Below are positions 43,382 through 51,082 of a DNA stretch of 51,082 nt, piece by piece. Position 1 is the first letter of the stretch; every line of letters begins with the position of its first letter. The notes under the pieces are model-generated. The model was not told the DNA's origin, ran no database searches, and saw nothing but the letters and a program-made list of their open reading frames with translations. The stretch comes from Candidatus Omnitrophota bacterium (GTDB taxonomy: Bacteria > Omnitrophota > Gorgyraeia > Zapsychrales > Fredricksoniimonadaceae): assembly GCA_016201795.1 (NCBI GenBank), contig JACQCF010000028.1, forward strand, positions 1 to 51,082, given 5' to 3'. Made by a program: the position numbers and the translations under genes.

Positions 43382-44518
43382 ATGGACATTCGTACCAAAA
43401 GCGTTCACACCGGTGTCAACATCGACAAAACATTTAATTCCGTCATCACCCCGATTTATCCGACCTCAACTTTTTTCTTCGACGAGATCGGTAAACATAA
43501 GGGCTATGATTATACCCGCAGCGGCAACCCGACGCGCACGGCCCTGGAGGCCAATATCGCGGCTTTAGAAGGAGGGGTTAATTGTTCGGCCACCGCCACC
43601 GGTATGGCTGCGATCACCACCGTCCTATTTTTTCTTAAACCTGGCGATCATATCATCACCGGCGATGATATTTACGGCGGCACGTACCGTCTTTTCAACG
43701 CCGTCCTCAAACCGATGGGCTATAAGTTTTCTTTCATTAACATGAGGGATTTAAACAAGGTCAAAGCCGAGGTTACCAAAGACACCAAAATGATTTGGAT
43801 TGAAACGCCCTCCAACCCGCTTTTAAATATCATCGACCTGCAAGCGGCCATTGACATTGCCCAAAAAGCCAAGGCTTTGTCGGTCGTGGACAATACTTTC
43901 TTATCGCCGTATTTTCAGAGGCCTTTGGAATTCGGCGCGGATATCGTGGTGCATTCCACCACCAAATATCTCAATGGCCACAGCGATGTCGTCGGCGGAG
44001 CTATTGTTTATGCCAACACAGAATTACAGGAACGCGGCCGTTATCTGGTCAATGCCTTAGGCGTTTCCCAGTCGCCGTATGACGCGTGGCTGGTTTTGCG
44101 GGGGATCAAAACCTTGGGGCCTCGCATGGAGGCGCATCAGGCCAATGCCGTCAAGATCGCCCATTTTCTCGAGGGGCACAAAAATGTGAAAAAAGTTTAT
44201 TATCCCGGCCTTAAGAGCCATCCGCAGCCGGATCTGATCCAGAAACAAATGAAGGGGTTTGGCGCCATGCTTGCGTTTGAACTCAATACCGTCCAAGTGC
44301 CCTTGAATCAATTTTTTAAGAAACTCAAATACTTCGCGTTAGCGGAATCTCTGGGTGGGGTGGAGTCTTTGATTGAGACGCCCTGGTTTATGAGCCATGC
44401 CTCCATGGGGCCGGCGCTCAAAGCCTCCGGCATCACCCAAGAAACCGTGCGCGTTTCCGTCGGTATTGAAGGCGCGGATGATTTGATAGCAGATTTGGAC
44501 CAAGCTTTAAAAGGTTAA
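43382..44518 (+). CDS. Trans-sulfuration PLP enzyme (cystathionine gamma-synthase/lyase family)
   Basis: 378 residues. The Cys/Met metabolism PLP family is shown by YDYTRSGNPTRTALEANIAALEGG, ATGMAAITTVL, GDDIYGGTYRLF and the PLP lysine (about 195) in HSTTKYLNGHSDVVGG. It could be cystathionine gamma-synthase (metB), beta/gamma-lyase (metC, mccB) or methionine gamma-lyase; motifs do not decide, so no symbol is given. GAGGAG precedes the ATG. The next gene starts two bases after its stop. Confidence 0.9.
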   Translation: MDIRTKSVHTGVNIDKTFNSVITPIYPTSTFFFDEIGKHKGYDYTRSGNPTRTALEANIAALEGGVNCSATATGMAAITTVLFFLKPGDHIITGDDIYGGTYRLFNAVLKPMGYKFSFINMRDLNKVKAEVTKDTKMIWIETPSNPLLNIIDLQAAIDIAQKAKALSVVDNTFLSPYFQRPLEFGADIVVHSTTKYLNGHSDVVGGAIVYANTELQERGRYLVNALGVSQSPYDAWLVLRGIKTLGPRMEAHQANAVKIAHFLEGHKNVKKVYYPGLKSHPQPDLIQKQMKGFGAMLAFELNTVQVPLNQFFKKLKYFALAESLGGVESLIETPWFMSHASMGPALKASGITQETVRVSVGIEGADDLIADLDQALKG

Positions 44519-44519
44519 G

Positions 44520-45293
44520 ATGAGAACATTGAAAAGGATTGCTTCGTCGCTATTCATGTTAAACATCAGTGGGCTCCTCGCAATGACACTAGCCCACGCC
44601 TCCATGCCGGACATCGAAGCCGCGATCATGGACAAAAACTATGAGCAAGCAAGAACTCTTTCCTCAAACGTTTTAAAATCCACGGCTGACCCAAAAGAAC
44701 GCATTCAAGCCCAGTATTATCTGGGTTTGAGTCAATTGCGCTTAGGGCAATATGCCGAAGGCCGAAGCGCTTTTCAAATTGTCATGTCAGCGACGGGTCC
44801 TGGCGACCTCTACGATAGAGCTGCTTTAGGGATGATGGAGGGGCTTTATATGCCGGGTTTTTATAAAGACGCGCTCAAAGCAGGCGAACGCCTTTTGCGT
44901 AAAAGCCCTCACTCTTCCTTGTTAAGCTTAATTTATCTAAAGCTCGCCCGCACGCATCTGAAACTGACACACTGGAGTTTGGCCAGAGAATATCTGCAGA
45001 AAATTATCAATGAATTCCCCCGGAGCCTGGAAGCGCCTATTGCCCAGAACCTCATGGAGGAAAAGGAATATTTTACGGTGCAGGTCGGGTCTTTTTTGGA
45101 TCAAGATAGAGCCGAGCGGTTGATGCAGCAGTTAAAATCCGGAGGCCAATACGCTTATATTGTGGAAACCACGACGAGTGACGGCAAAAAGTTTTATCGC
45201 GTGCGCGTCGGGCAAATGGCTTCGCTCTTAGACGTCCAGACACTTGAGGCGCAATTGTCCCATCAGGGCTATCCCACTCTTATCTATCCGTGA
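44520..45293 (+). CDS. Secreted TPR protein with C-terminal SPOR domain
   Basis: 257 residues. Signal peptide (about 1-26, ending LAHA), tetratricopeptide-like helices in the middle (about 30-170; QYYLGLSQLRLGQYAEGRSAF) and a SPOR domain at the C-terminus (about 180-257; YFTVQVGSFLDQDRAERLMQQL...FYRVRVGQ) that binds denuded peptidoglycan, often at division sites. Much of the signal peptide (RIASS...GLLAMT) is encoded by a copy of the family B repeat. Its stop overlaps the GTG of miaA. Confidence 0.85.
   Translation: MRTLKRIASSLFMLNISGLLAMTLAHASMPDIEAAIMDKNYEQARTLSSNVLKSTADPKERIQAQYYLGLSQLRLGQYAEGRSAFQIVMSATGPGDLYDRAALGMMEGLYMPGFYKDALKAGERLLRKSPHSSLLSLIYLKLARTHLKLTHWSLAREYLQKIINEFPRSLEAPIAQNLMEEKEYFTVQVGSFLDQDRAERLMQQLKSGGQYAYIVETTTSDGKKFYRVRVGQMASLLDVQTLEAQLSHQGYPTLIYP
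44536..44590. repeat. Family B repeat forming part of a signal peptide
   Basis: GGATTGCTTCGTCGC (44536-44550) and CTCCTCGCAATGACACT (44574-44590) are the reverse-complement edges of the element at 40287 (TGTCATTGCGAG, GACGAAGCAATC). The middle differs. Reading it in this strand yields hydrophobic residues that serve as the export signal. Confidence 0.75.
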
Positions 45294-46210
45294 CGCATCC
45301 ACCCCTTGTTTTTATAGTCGGTCCCACCGCCGTCGGAAAAAGCGAGGTTGGGATTTTACTAGCTAAACAAATAGGCGGCGAGATCATCTCTGGCGATGCC
45401 ATGCAGGTGTATCGCGAGATTAATATCGCCAGCGCCAAGCCAACCCGCGACGATTTAACAAAAGTCAAACATCATTGCCTGAATCTGGTTTCCGTGACCG
45501 AAGATTTCAACGTGGCGCGGTTTCGCCGGGAAGCCCTTAAAGCCATCGAGGATATTTTGAGCCGGGGCCGACGGCCGGTCATTGTCGGCGGCAGCGGCAT
45601 GTATGTATCCGTGTTGATCGACGGTATTTTCGAGGGCTCGGCTGGCGATGAACATCTGCGAGAGCAACTGGAAGAAGAAATTAAGATTCAAGGGACGCCA
45701 GCATTGCATGAGCGTCTCAAAAGTCTGGATACAAAAGCCGCGGCGAAAATCCATGCTCATGATGCCAAGCGCATTGTACGGGCTCTGGAAGTTGTTTTAT
45801 CCACCAAAAGTCCGATTTCTAAGCTTCAATCCCAGCGTCAGGGCCTGTGGGGTCAATATCCGATTAGGATTTTCGGTTTAAATCGGCCCCGCGTAGAGCT
45901 TTATCGTCGCCTGGAGGCACGCATTGATAAAATGTTTGAACAAGGCTTGGTCAAGGAAATTCAAAAGCTTTCAACGCTGTCTTTAAGCCCGACGGCCCAA
46001 ACGCTCATCGGCATCCCGCAGGTGCAGGGCTATTTGCAAGGGGAATATGATTTGGAGCGCGCGAAATATTTGATGAAGCTCAATACCCGTCATTATGTCA
46101 AAAGGCAGTTGACCTGGTTTCGACGGGAAAAACGATTGGAATGGATTAATGTTGACAATGAATCTGCCCAAGATATTGTAGAGGATATCATCAAAAAAAT
46201 ATCCGCATGA
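45290..46210 (+). CDS. miaA: tRNA dimethylallyltransferase
   Basis: 306 residues from a GTG that overlaps the upstream stop (GTGA). MiaA adds the isopentenyl group to A37 of tRNAs reading UNN codons, such as the tRNA-Leu(CAA) in this window. P-loop VGPTAVGKSEVG, GDAMQVYREINIASAKP, VIVGGSGMYVSVLIDG and TRHYVKRQLTWFRRE are present. Overlaps hflX by four bases. The hfq gene often found between miaA and hflX is absent. Confidence 0.97.
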   Translation: MTHPPLVFIVGPTAVGKSEVGILLAKQIGGEIISGDAMQVYREINIASAKPTRDDLTKVKHHCLNLVSVTEDFNVARFRREALKAIEDILSRGRRPVIVGGSGMYVSVLIDGIFEGSAGDEHLREQLEEEIKIQGTPALHERLKSLDTKAAAKIHAHDAKRIVRALEVVLSTKSPISKLQSQRQGLWGQYPIRIFGLNRPRVELYRRLEARIDKMFEQGLVKEIQKLSTLSLSPTAQTLIGIPQVQGYLQGEYDLERAKYLMKLNTRHYVKRQLTWFRREKRLEWINVDNESAQDIVEDIIKKISA

Positions 46211-47451
46211 GAGAGCGCGTCCTTTTAGCCATCGTGACATTAAATAATCGAAGCTCCTGGACATCGCAGGATGAAGCCCGGGAGATGACGGAGCTCATCC
46301 ATTCTTGCGGCGGCCAGGTGGTACACACGGTTTTTTGCAAAGCCATGCCGCCGACGGCCAGCCATCTGATCACTAAAGGCAAGGTGGAGGAAATCCAGGC
46401 GCTGTGCCAAGCCGGCGGAGTGGATACGGTGGTGCTTGGCCATGACCTTAAAGGTACCCAACAAAGAAACCTCGAGGAGGATTTCGGCGTCAAGACCCTG
46501 GACCGCACCCAGGTGATCCTCGATATTTTTGCCCACAATGCTACCAGCCTCGAGGGTAAGATGCAGGTGGAGCTGGCACAGTCGCAATATCTTCTGCCGC
46601 GATTAGTCGGTTATGGCAAGGAGATGTCCCGTTTAGGTGGCGGTATCGGCACTTCCGGTCCCGGGGAAACGAAGCTGGAAGTGGACCGCCGGCGCATTGC
46701 CGCGCGCATTACCAAACTTAAAAAAGACCTTCAGGCCGTCGCTCAAAGCCGTCAGGTCAAACGCAAAAAACGCCAGGAGCAGCAGGTGCCCACGGTGGCT
46801 CTCATCGGCTACACTAATGCCGGCAAAAGCACGTTACTCAATGTGTTGACCGATGCGGCCACGCGCACCCACGAGGGGCTTTTTACGACGCTGGATTCGC
46901 TTTCGCGCCAGACGCTTTTGCCTGACCATCGCAAAGTAGTTTTTACCGACACGGTCGGTTTTATGCACGATCTGCCGCACGGACTCATCGAGGCCTTTAA
47001 AGCCACGCTGGAAGAGGTAAGCCAGGCGGACCTTCTGTTGCATGTGATGGATATCAGCCACAGCGATTACCGGCATTTTTATAAGGCGGTTAACGCGGTG
47101 CTGGAAGAATTAGGCACTCTGGATAAGGCGACCATTCTGGTTCTCAATAAAATAGACAAACTCGACGATCAAAAGCGTTTCAAGGAGTTTGCACAATCTC
47201 ATCCCCGGCTGGTGGCGGTCTCGGCATTGACTGGCCAGAATATTCATTCGTTGCTCTTGACCATTGAAGAGGCTTTAAGCGAAGGCACGAAAGCGATTGA
47301 CGTTCTTTTGGCTTGCAACCGCATGGATTTAGTCAATCTCGCCTACGCCCAGGGACAAGTTTTGCAGGTGGATTATACGGCCCAGGGCATTCATCTCAAA
47401 GCCATTCTGCCTTCCAAAACCGCGGGGGTTATATTGAAAGAAGCGCTATGA
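46207..47451 (+). CDS. hflX: GTPase HflX
   Basis: 414 residues. A ribosome-binding GTPase that can split stalled ribosomes. The N-terminal HflX domain (GHDLKGTQQRNLEEDFGVKTLDRTQVILDIFA), GGGIGTSGPGETKLEVDRRRI and the GTPase motifs GYTNAGKSTLLN, DTVGF and NKID are visible. Normal length. ATGA overlap with miaA; a palindromic repeat and a new promoter follow. Confidence 0.97.
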   Translation: MRERVLLAIVTLNNRSSWTSQDEAREMTELIHSCGGQVVHTVFCKAMPPTASHLITKGKVEEIQALCQAGGVDTVVLGHDLKGTQQRNLEEDFGVKTLDRTQVILDIFAHNATSLEGKMQVELAQSQYLLPRLVGYGKEMSRLGGGIGTSGPGETKLEVDRRRIAARITKLKKDLQAVAQSRQVKRKKRQEQQVPTVALIGYTNAGKSTLLNVLTDAATRTHEGLFTTLDSLSRQTLLPDHRKVVFTDTVGFMHDLPHGLIEAFKATLEEVSQADLLLHVMDISHSDYRHFYKAVNAVLEELGTLDKATILVLNKIDKLDDQKRFKEFAQSHPRLVAVSALTGQNIHSLLLTIEEALSEGTKAIDVLLACNRMDLVNLAYAQGQVLQVDYTAQGIHLKAILPSKTAGVILKEAL

Positions 47452-47496
47452 CCCTTCGGCAGGCTCAAGGTCAATCCCGAAGCGTAGTCGAGGGAT
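47452..47496. repeat. Degenerate family A repeat after hflX
   Basis: CCCTTCGGCAGGCTCAAGG paired with CCGAAGCGTAGTCGAGGG-type sequence; the same layout as the copies at 12821 and 27019 but with more mismatches. It ends directly at the next TTGACA. Confidence 0.6.
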
Positions 47497-47524
47497 TGAC
47501 AAAATAAAACAACTATGTTAGATT
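47496..47524 (+). promoter_or_regulatory. Promoter candidate for the bamD-like operon
   Basis: TTGACA (47496-47501), 17-bp spacer, TAGATT (47519-47524). The start would fall at or next to the ATG at 47531, and no ribosome site is visible, so this mRNA too may be leaderless. Confidence 0.5.
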
Positions 47525-47530
47525 GACGCA

Positions 47531-48472
47531 ATGATGTTTCGACGGGTTTTAATTTTTTTGGTCTTCATTTGCGTTTTTGTGCCCCAAGCTCACGCCGTTT
47601 GGATCTGGACGCCGCAGACCGGCAAGTTCATCAATCCCAAATGGTCGGTCAAATCCACCCCCAAAGAACAGCTCGAATACGGCATGGCCTTTTTTAACGG
47701 CAAGAAATACAACGAGGCCATCAGCGAGTTTAAAAAACTGATCAGACATTATCCCCGTGCCAAAGAAGCTCCCGAAGCCCAATATTATATAGGAAAGATT
47801 CAAGAAGAACTCAATAAACCCTATGAGGCTTTCAAAGCTTATCAGGTGGTCATTGACAAATATCCTTTTAGCGAGCGGGCAGGGGAGATCGTGGGGCTGC
47901 AGTATCAAATAGGCAATCAACTGTTGGAAGGCAGAAATAAGCGCGGCAAATGGGTGGAGGTGCTCGTCGGTGGCGATGACAGGGTCATTGAGGTCTTTCG
48001 CGCCGTCATCAAAAACGCGCCCTACGGCAAATACGCCGCCATTGCGCAGTATAAGATCGGTCTTTATTTAAAAGAAAAAGGCCTTTTTGATGAAGCCCGC
48101 GATGAATTCGAAAAGACCATGAATGATTATCCCACCAGCGAATGGGCTAAAGCCGCGCAGTTTCAGATTGCCATGGCTGATACCAAACGTTCTGCCAATG
48201 CCCAGCATGAGCAAAAAACCACCAAGCTGGCCATCGACGGCTTTAAAGAATTTGTCAAAAGTCATCCTGAAAGTGAGCTGACCCCGCAGGCGAAAGAGCA
48301 AATTGCCCGTCTGCGTGACAAGGAAGCCGAAAATAGTTTTTTGGTGGCCAAGTTTTATGAAAAGCAGCATAATTTAAAATCCGCCCGCCTGTATTATCGG
48401 GATATCGTCGATAAATATGCGGATACCGCCTGGGCCTCTAAAGCGCTGGCGCGGCTTCAAGGGAACAGATGA
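47531..48472 (+). CDS. BamD/YfiO-like TPR outer-membrane assembly protein
   Basis: 313 residues. Signal peptide (about 1-21, ending QAHA) followed by repeated TPR units (EQLEYGMAFFNGKKYNEAISEFKKLIRHYP and similar), as in BamD, which supports the BAM machine for outer-membrane barrels. Typical BamD is a lipoprotein, but no lipobox cysteine is present, so it may be soluble in the periplasm or a CpoB-type TPR protein. It overlaps lptE, which supports an outer-membrane role. A second in-frame ATG follows at 47534. Confidence 0.78.
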   Translation: MMFRRVLIFLVFICVFVPQAHAVWIWTPQTGKFINPKWSVKSTPKEQLEYGMAFFNGKKYNEAISEFKKLIRHYPRAKEAPEAQYYIGKIQEELNKPYEAFKAYQVVIDKYPFSERAGEIVGLQYQIGNQLLEGRNKRGKWVEVLVGGDDRVIEVFRAVIKNAPYGKYAAIAQYKIGLYLKEKGLFDEARDEFEKTMNDYPTSEWAKAAQFQIAMADTKRSANAQHEQKTTKLAIDGFKEFVKSHPESELTPQAKEQIARLRDKEAENSFLVAKFYEKQHNLKSARLYYRDIVDKYADTAWASKALARLQGNR

Positions 48473-48993
48473 TACGCAAACTTTTTTTGATTTTGGCTGT
48501 GATGGGGGTGATCTCCGGCTGCGGTTATACCACGGGCTCGGTCTTATCTTCCAATTACCGCACCATTTCGGTGCAGCCTTTTGGCAATAAGGTGGAATTT
48601 GTGAATGAAAACGTGCGCGGGCTGTATGTGCCGCTTTTGGAAACCAAGGTGCGTACCGCCATCATTAACCGCTTTTTGCTCGACGGACATTTGCGCCTGA
48701 GCGATTCCGACAAGAGTGATCTGGTCCTCAAAGGGGATTTGATCGGTTTTGAACGCGATGATTTAAGAACGACCAACACCCAGGATGTGGAAGAATTCCG
48801 TATCCGTGTGATCGTATCTTTGACCATGATGGATACGGCCACTGGCCAAGTTTACTGGACGGAACCCTCTTTTGCCGGTGAGGCAACCTATTTTACCACC
48901 GGGCCGCAGACCAGAAGCGAAAGTGCTGCATTAAACGATGCGCTGACGGATTTATCCCGCCGTGTCGTCGAGCGCACTATCGAAAATTGGTAA
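48469..48993 (+). CDS. lptE: LPS assembly lipoprotein LptE
   Basis: 174 residues. Lipoprotein signal with lipobox ISGC at about 16-19 and GYTTGS after it; LptE plugs the LptD barrel that inserts lipopolysaccharide. Sequence is only loosely conserved in this family, but the SIQPF-type start (ISVQPFGNKVEF), LLLDGHLRL and the C-terminal LTDLSRRVVERTIENW fit. Overlaps the bamD-like gene and precedes holA, the usual neighbour. Confidence 0.87.
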   Translation: MIRKLFLILAVMGVISGCGYTTGSVLSSNYRTISVQPFGNKVEFVNENVRGLYVPLLETKVRTAIINRFLLDGHLRLSDSDKSDLVLKGDLIGFERDDLRTTNTQDVEEFRIRVIVSLTMMDTATGQVYWTEPSFAGEATYFTTGPQTRSESAALNDALTDLSRRVVERTIENW

Positions 48994-49019
48994 ATGAGCC
49001 AACGGCGAGGGATTCCCAT

Positions 49020-49664
49020 ATGATCTACCTCCTCCTAGGCGAGGATACCCAAGCCAAAGACCTTAAAATCGCCGAAATTAAATCCAGGCTGCTGACTAAA
49101 CCCGAAGCCGTTCATTTTGATTTTGAATCCTTAGATGCCCATCATTTATCCGCCGCCAGCCTTAAAAAAGCCCTTTTAGCTCTTCCAGCATTTTCTTCTC
49201 AACGATTAGTCTTAATCCGTCATGTGCATAAACTTAAAAACGATGTGGTGACGGTGCTTTTGCCTTTTGTGGATAAGCCGCCGGATTATTGCGATGTGAT
49301 CCTGGAGGCATCCGGGGAACTTAAAGGACAGTTAAAAGAAATGCCCACCGGCGTTAAGACATGGACTTTGGGCGTTAAAGAAGAAGCGAATATTTTTGAT
49401 ATGACCAGACTCATGTCGGCCCAAAAAACCACGGAAGCTTTAAAAATGCTGCATGAATTTTATAGCCACGGGATGTATCCTTTGCAGATGATGGGTGCGC
49501 TGGTGTGGTACTGGGGCAAAGAGGGCAGAGCTTTGGGGCCACAGAAATTTGAACGGGGCTTGAAAGTTTTGCAAGAAGCGGATTTGAATATTAAACGCAG
49601 CCGTCTTTTGCCTGAATACGCGCTGGAAAAATTGGTGGTGGAGCTAGTGGAATTGCAGAAATGA
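49020..49664 (+). CDS. holA: DNA polymerase III delta subunit (short form)
   Basis: 214 residues from the ATG at 49020 (MIYLLLGEDTQAKDLKI); the track start at 48987 overlaps lptE. Delta opens the sliding clamp in the clamp loader. The N-terminal LLGED..AK.L pattern, the HVHKLK and ILEASGELK region, and the C-terminal QMMGALVWYWGK fit HolA, but it is much shorter than the 343 residues of E. coli. The lptE-holA-rpsT order supports the call. Confidence 0.82.
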   Translation: MIYLLLGEDTQAKDLKIAEIKSRLLTKPEAVHFDFESLDAHHLSAASLKKALLALPAFSSQRLVLIRHVHKLKNDVVTVLLPFVDKPPDYCDVILEASGELKGQLKEMPTGVKTWTLGVKEEANIFDMTRLMSAQKTTEALKMLHEFYSHGMYPLQMMGALVWYWGKEGRALGPQKFERGLKVLQEADLNIKRSRLLPEYALEKLVVELVELQK

Positions 49665-49674
49665 TTTGGAAATT

Positions 49675-49935
49675 TTATTTGGAAGAAACTAAAAGCCTGG
49701 CAAAACGGGATTTGCGCCGCGCCGCGGTTTTCTTGTGCAGGATGCGATGTTTGGCCGCTTTATCCATTTTTTTATAAAGTCCTTTGAGAAGGTCTTTGGC
49801 TTTGTTTTGATCGCTTTTAGCGACGGATATGAAAGACTTGATGGTCTTTTTCAAATCGGTTTTAATGTCCAAATTGTGCATATGGCGCGTATAATTTTTG
49901 CGCAAATCTTTGATGGCGTTGCGGCGTTGCGGCAT
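49675..49935 (-). CDS. rpsT: 30S ribosomal protein S20
   Basis: 86 residues. Basic, all-helical bS20 with the N-terminal RRNAIKDLRKNYTRHMHN, the central helix KKTIKSFISVA and the C-terminal HKKTAARRKSRFARLL. It binds 16S rRNA early in 30S assembly. GGGAG lies 10 nt before the ATG. It is transcribed from its own promoter at 49976-50004, converges on holA with a 10-bp gap and diverges from murJ. Confidence 0.97.
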   Translation of the reverse strand: MPQRRNAIKDLRKNYTRHMHNLDIKTDLKKTIKSFISVAKSDQNKAKDLLKGLYKKMDKAAKHRILHKKTAARRKSRFARLLVSSK

Positions 49936-49975
49936 AAATAAAAATCTCCCTTTAGTGGTTCGTAATAAGGGCGAT

Positions 49976-50004
49976 AATATACCAAACCCCCTAAATTATG
50001 TCAA
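49976..50004 (-). promoter_or_regulatory. Promoter of rpsT
   Basis: Minus strand TTGACA (50004-49999), 17-bp spacer, TATATT (49981-49976): near consensus. The -35 overlaps the first codons of murJ. Confidence 0.78.
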
Positions 50005-51082
50005 TCGATAAATCAACCCTCACCCCTTTGCATCAATCTTTGATGAAATCCAGCGGGATTGTTTCTTTAGGTGTTTTATCCTCACGCGCCTTAGGGTTTG
50101 TGCGGGATGTGATCCTGGCTCATTTTTTGGGAACAGGTGTGGTGGCGGAGGCTTTTTTCGTGGCCCAGCGCATCCCCAACCTTTTGCGGGATTTAGCAGG
50201 CGAGGGGGCGGCCAATGCCGCCATTGTGCCGGTATTGTCCGAATATGCCCACCAAAAATCCAAACAAGAATGGCAGGAGCTCATTAATGTGGTGATGGCC
50301 TGGGGCGTGATTATTTTGGGGGCAATCACCATTGCAGGCATGATAGCGACTCCATGGATAGTGCGGCTCATTGCCCCGGGCTTCGTGGGTGATGCGGCCA
50401 AGTTCCAACTGACCGTTGATTTGACGCGTATCATGTTCCCGTATTTGATTTTGATTGGCCTTACCGCGTTTCAGATGGGGATTTTGTATTCCCTGCATGC
50501 TTTTTTTGCCCCGGCCTTTGGGCCCTGCCTGTTGAACGTGGCCATGATTTTAAGCGTATGGGTGGCGTGTTTATTTTCGTGGCCTTTGGCGTACATTTTA
50601 GCTATCGGCGTTTTGGTCGGCGGGGTGTGGCAATTTTGGGCCCAATGGGTGGCGCTTAAAAAAAGGGGTGTGCATTGGCACAAGCCGCAGGCGCTCAATC
50701 ATGAGGGGGCCAAGCAAATCGGCCGATTGTTAATCCCGCGCTTGTGGGGCAGCGCGGTTTATCAGTTAAATATTTTGGTGGATACGTTTTGCGCCTCTTT
50801 GGCAGTGATTGTGGGGGCAGGGGGCATCGCGGCGATTTATTATGCGGCACGCATTATTCAATTTCCCTTAGGAGTTTTTGGTTATGCCCTCTTTTCGGTG
50901 AGTTTGCCGTCGCTGTCTAAAATCGCCAGCGAAGGGGACATGGCTCGTTTTAAGGCAACCCTGGTTTTTTCCTTGCGTAATTTAATGCGGGTGCTCATCC
51001 CTTGCGCTACGCTTATGGTTATTTTTTCCCATTGGATTATCCACCTCGCCTTCGAGCGCGGGCAATTTGACGCGTATTCGAC
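49998..51082 (+). CDS. murJ: Lipid II flippase MurJ (3' partial)
   Basis: 361 codons to the window edge; not in the ORF track because no stop is reached. MurJ flips the peptidoglycan precursor lipid II across the inner membrane. The MOP-superfamily start SSRALGFVRDVILAHFLGTG, AFFVAQRIPNLLRDLAGEGAANAAIVPVL, the FPYLILIGL segment and IIQFPLGVFGYALFSVSLPSLSK are MurJ hallmarks, with many membrane helices. The first ATG at 49998 lies in the rpsT promoter; an ATG at 50043 (MKSSGIVSLGVLSSR) gives the more usual N-terminus and may be the true start. The C-terminal part lies outside the window. Confidence 0.95.
   Translation, partial: MSIDKSTLTPLHQSLMKSSGIVSLGVLSSRALGFVRDVILAHFLGTGVVAEAFFVAQRIPNLLRDLAGEGAANAAIVPVLSEYAHQKSKQEWQELINVVMAWGVIILGAITIAGMIATPWIVRLIAPGFVGDAAKFQLTVDLTRIMFPYLILIGLTAFQMGILYSLHAFFAPAFGPCLLNVAMILSVWVACLFSWPLAYILAIGVLVGGVWQFWAQWVALKKRGVHWHKPQALNHEGAKQIGRLLIPRLWGSAVYQLNILVDTFCASLAVIVGAGGIAAIYYAARIIQFPLGVFGYALFSVSLPSLSKIASEGDMARFKATLVFSLRNLMRVLIPCATLMVIFSHWIIHLAFERGQFDAYS

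Overview
The window is a gene-dense stretch (about 50 genes, mostly + strand, no gene-free gap over 300 bp) of a chromosome with roughly balanced GC. It looks like a Gram-negative, double-membrane bacterium: it carries BamD-like, LptE, TatA/TatC, MurJ and L,D-transpeptidase genes. The style (a giant multidomain protein, tightly packed operons, PurS-PurS-PurL and Sua5-phosphatase fusions, many palindromic repeats) resembles Candidatus Omnitrophota or related PVC-side lineages. That placement is inference from protein flavour, not a computed phylogeny.

Layout. 1-4860: end of a giant protein with a membrane segment and several putative DNA-binding helix-turn-helix (HTH) modules, then a PilZ gene and a small ORF. 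4929-8976: secreted coiled-coil protein, a REP-associated tyrosine transposase (RAYT) overlapping both neighbours, yifB, and a YuiD/DUF212 membrane protein. 9079-12474: LysM/L,D-transpeptidase, accA, rlmN and a small secreted protein. 12520-12684: tRNA-Leu(CAA) and tRNA-Ala(GGC). 12880-20861: nifS-birA-bioF-bioH-bioC-bioD-bioA-mnmA, preceded by a BirA-like operator on a consensus promoter; bioB is absent. 20861-26890: MORN protein, pgi, tatA, tatC, a 13-codon Lys/Arg peptide gene, hemW, a polyprenyl synthase and a DUF2059-like protein. 26965-35850: purine operon purB-purC-purSSL-LOG-purQ-purM-purD. 35840-41641: fused Sua5/YwlC + low-molecular-weight phosphatase, rpiB, glyA, nrdR, bifunctional nuclease, CCA/poly(A) polymerase family enzyme, YgfZ-like protein. 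41681-43146: AbrB-type antitoxin and PIN toxin with an operator palindrome, then a methyltransferase. 43382-51082: trans-sulfuration enzyme, SPOR protein, miaA, hflX, bamD-like, lptE, holA, rpsT (minus) and the start of murJ.

The most striking theme is a dense set of short palindromic repeats of several families. They lie between genes, but several appear to be embedded in frame inside conserved proteins (bioD, tatC, purL, the CCA enzyme, the giant protein, the RAYT itself), and one appears to supply most of the signal peptide of the SPOR protein. This resembles the protein-coding palindromic elements known from Rickettsia. A second theme is sulfur and biotin logic: a cysteine desulfurase heads the putatively BirA-controlled biotin operon and mnmA closes it. 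Its promoter lies so close to the ATG that the mRNA is probably leaderless.
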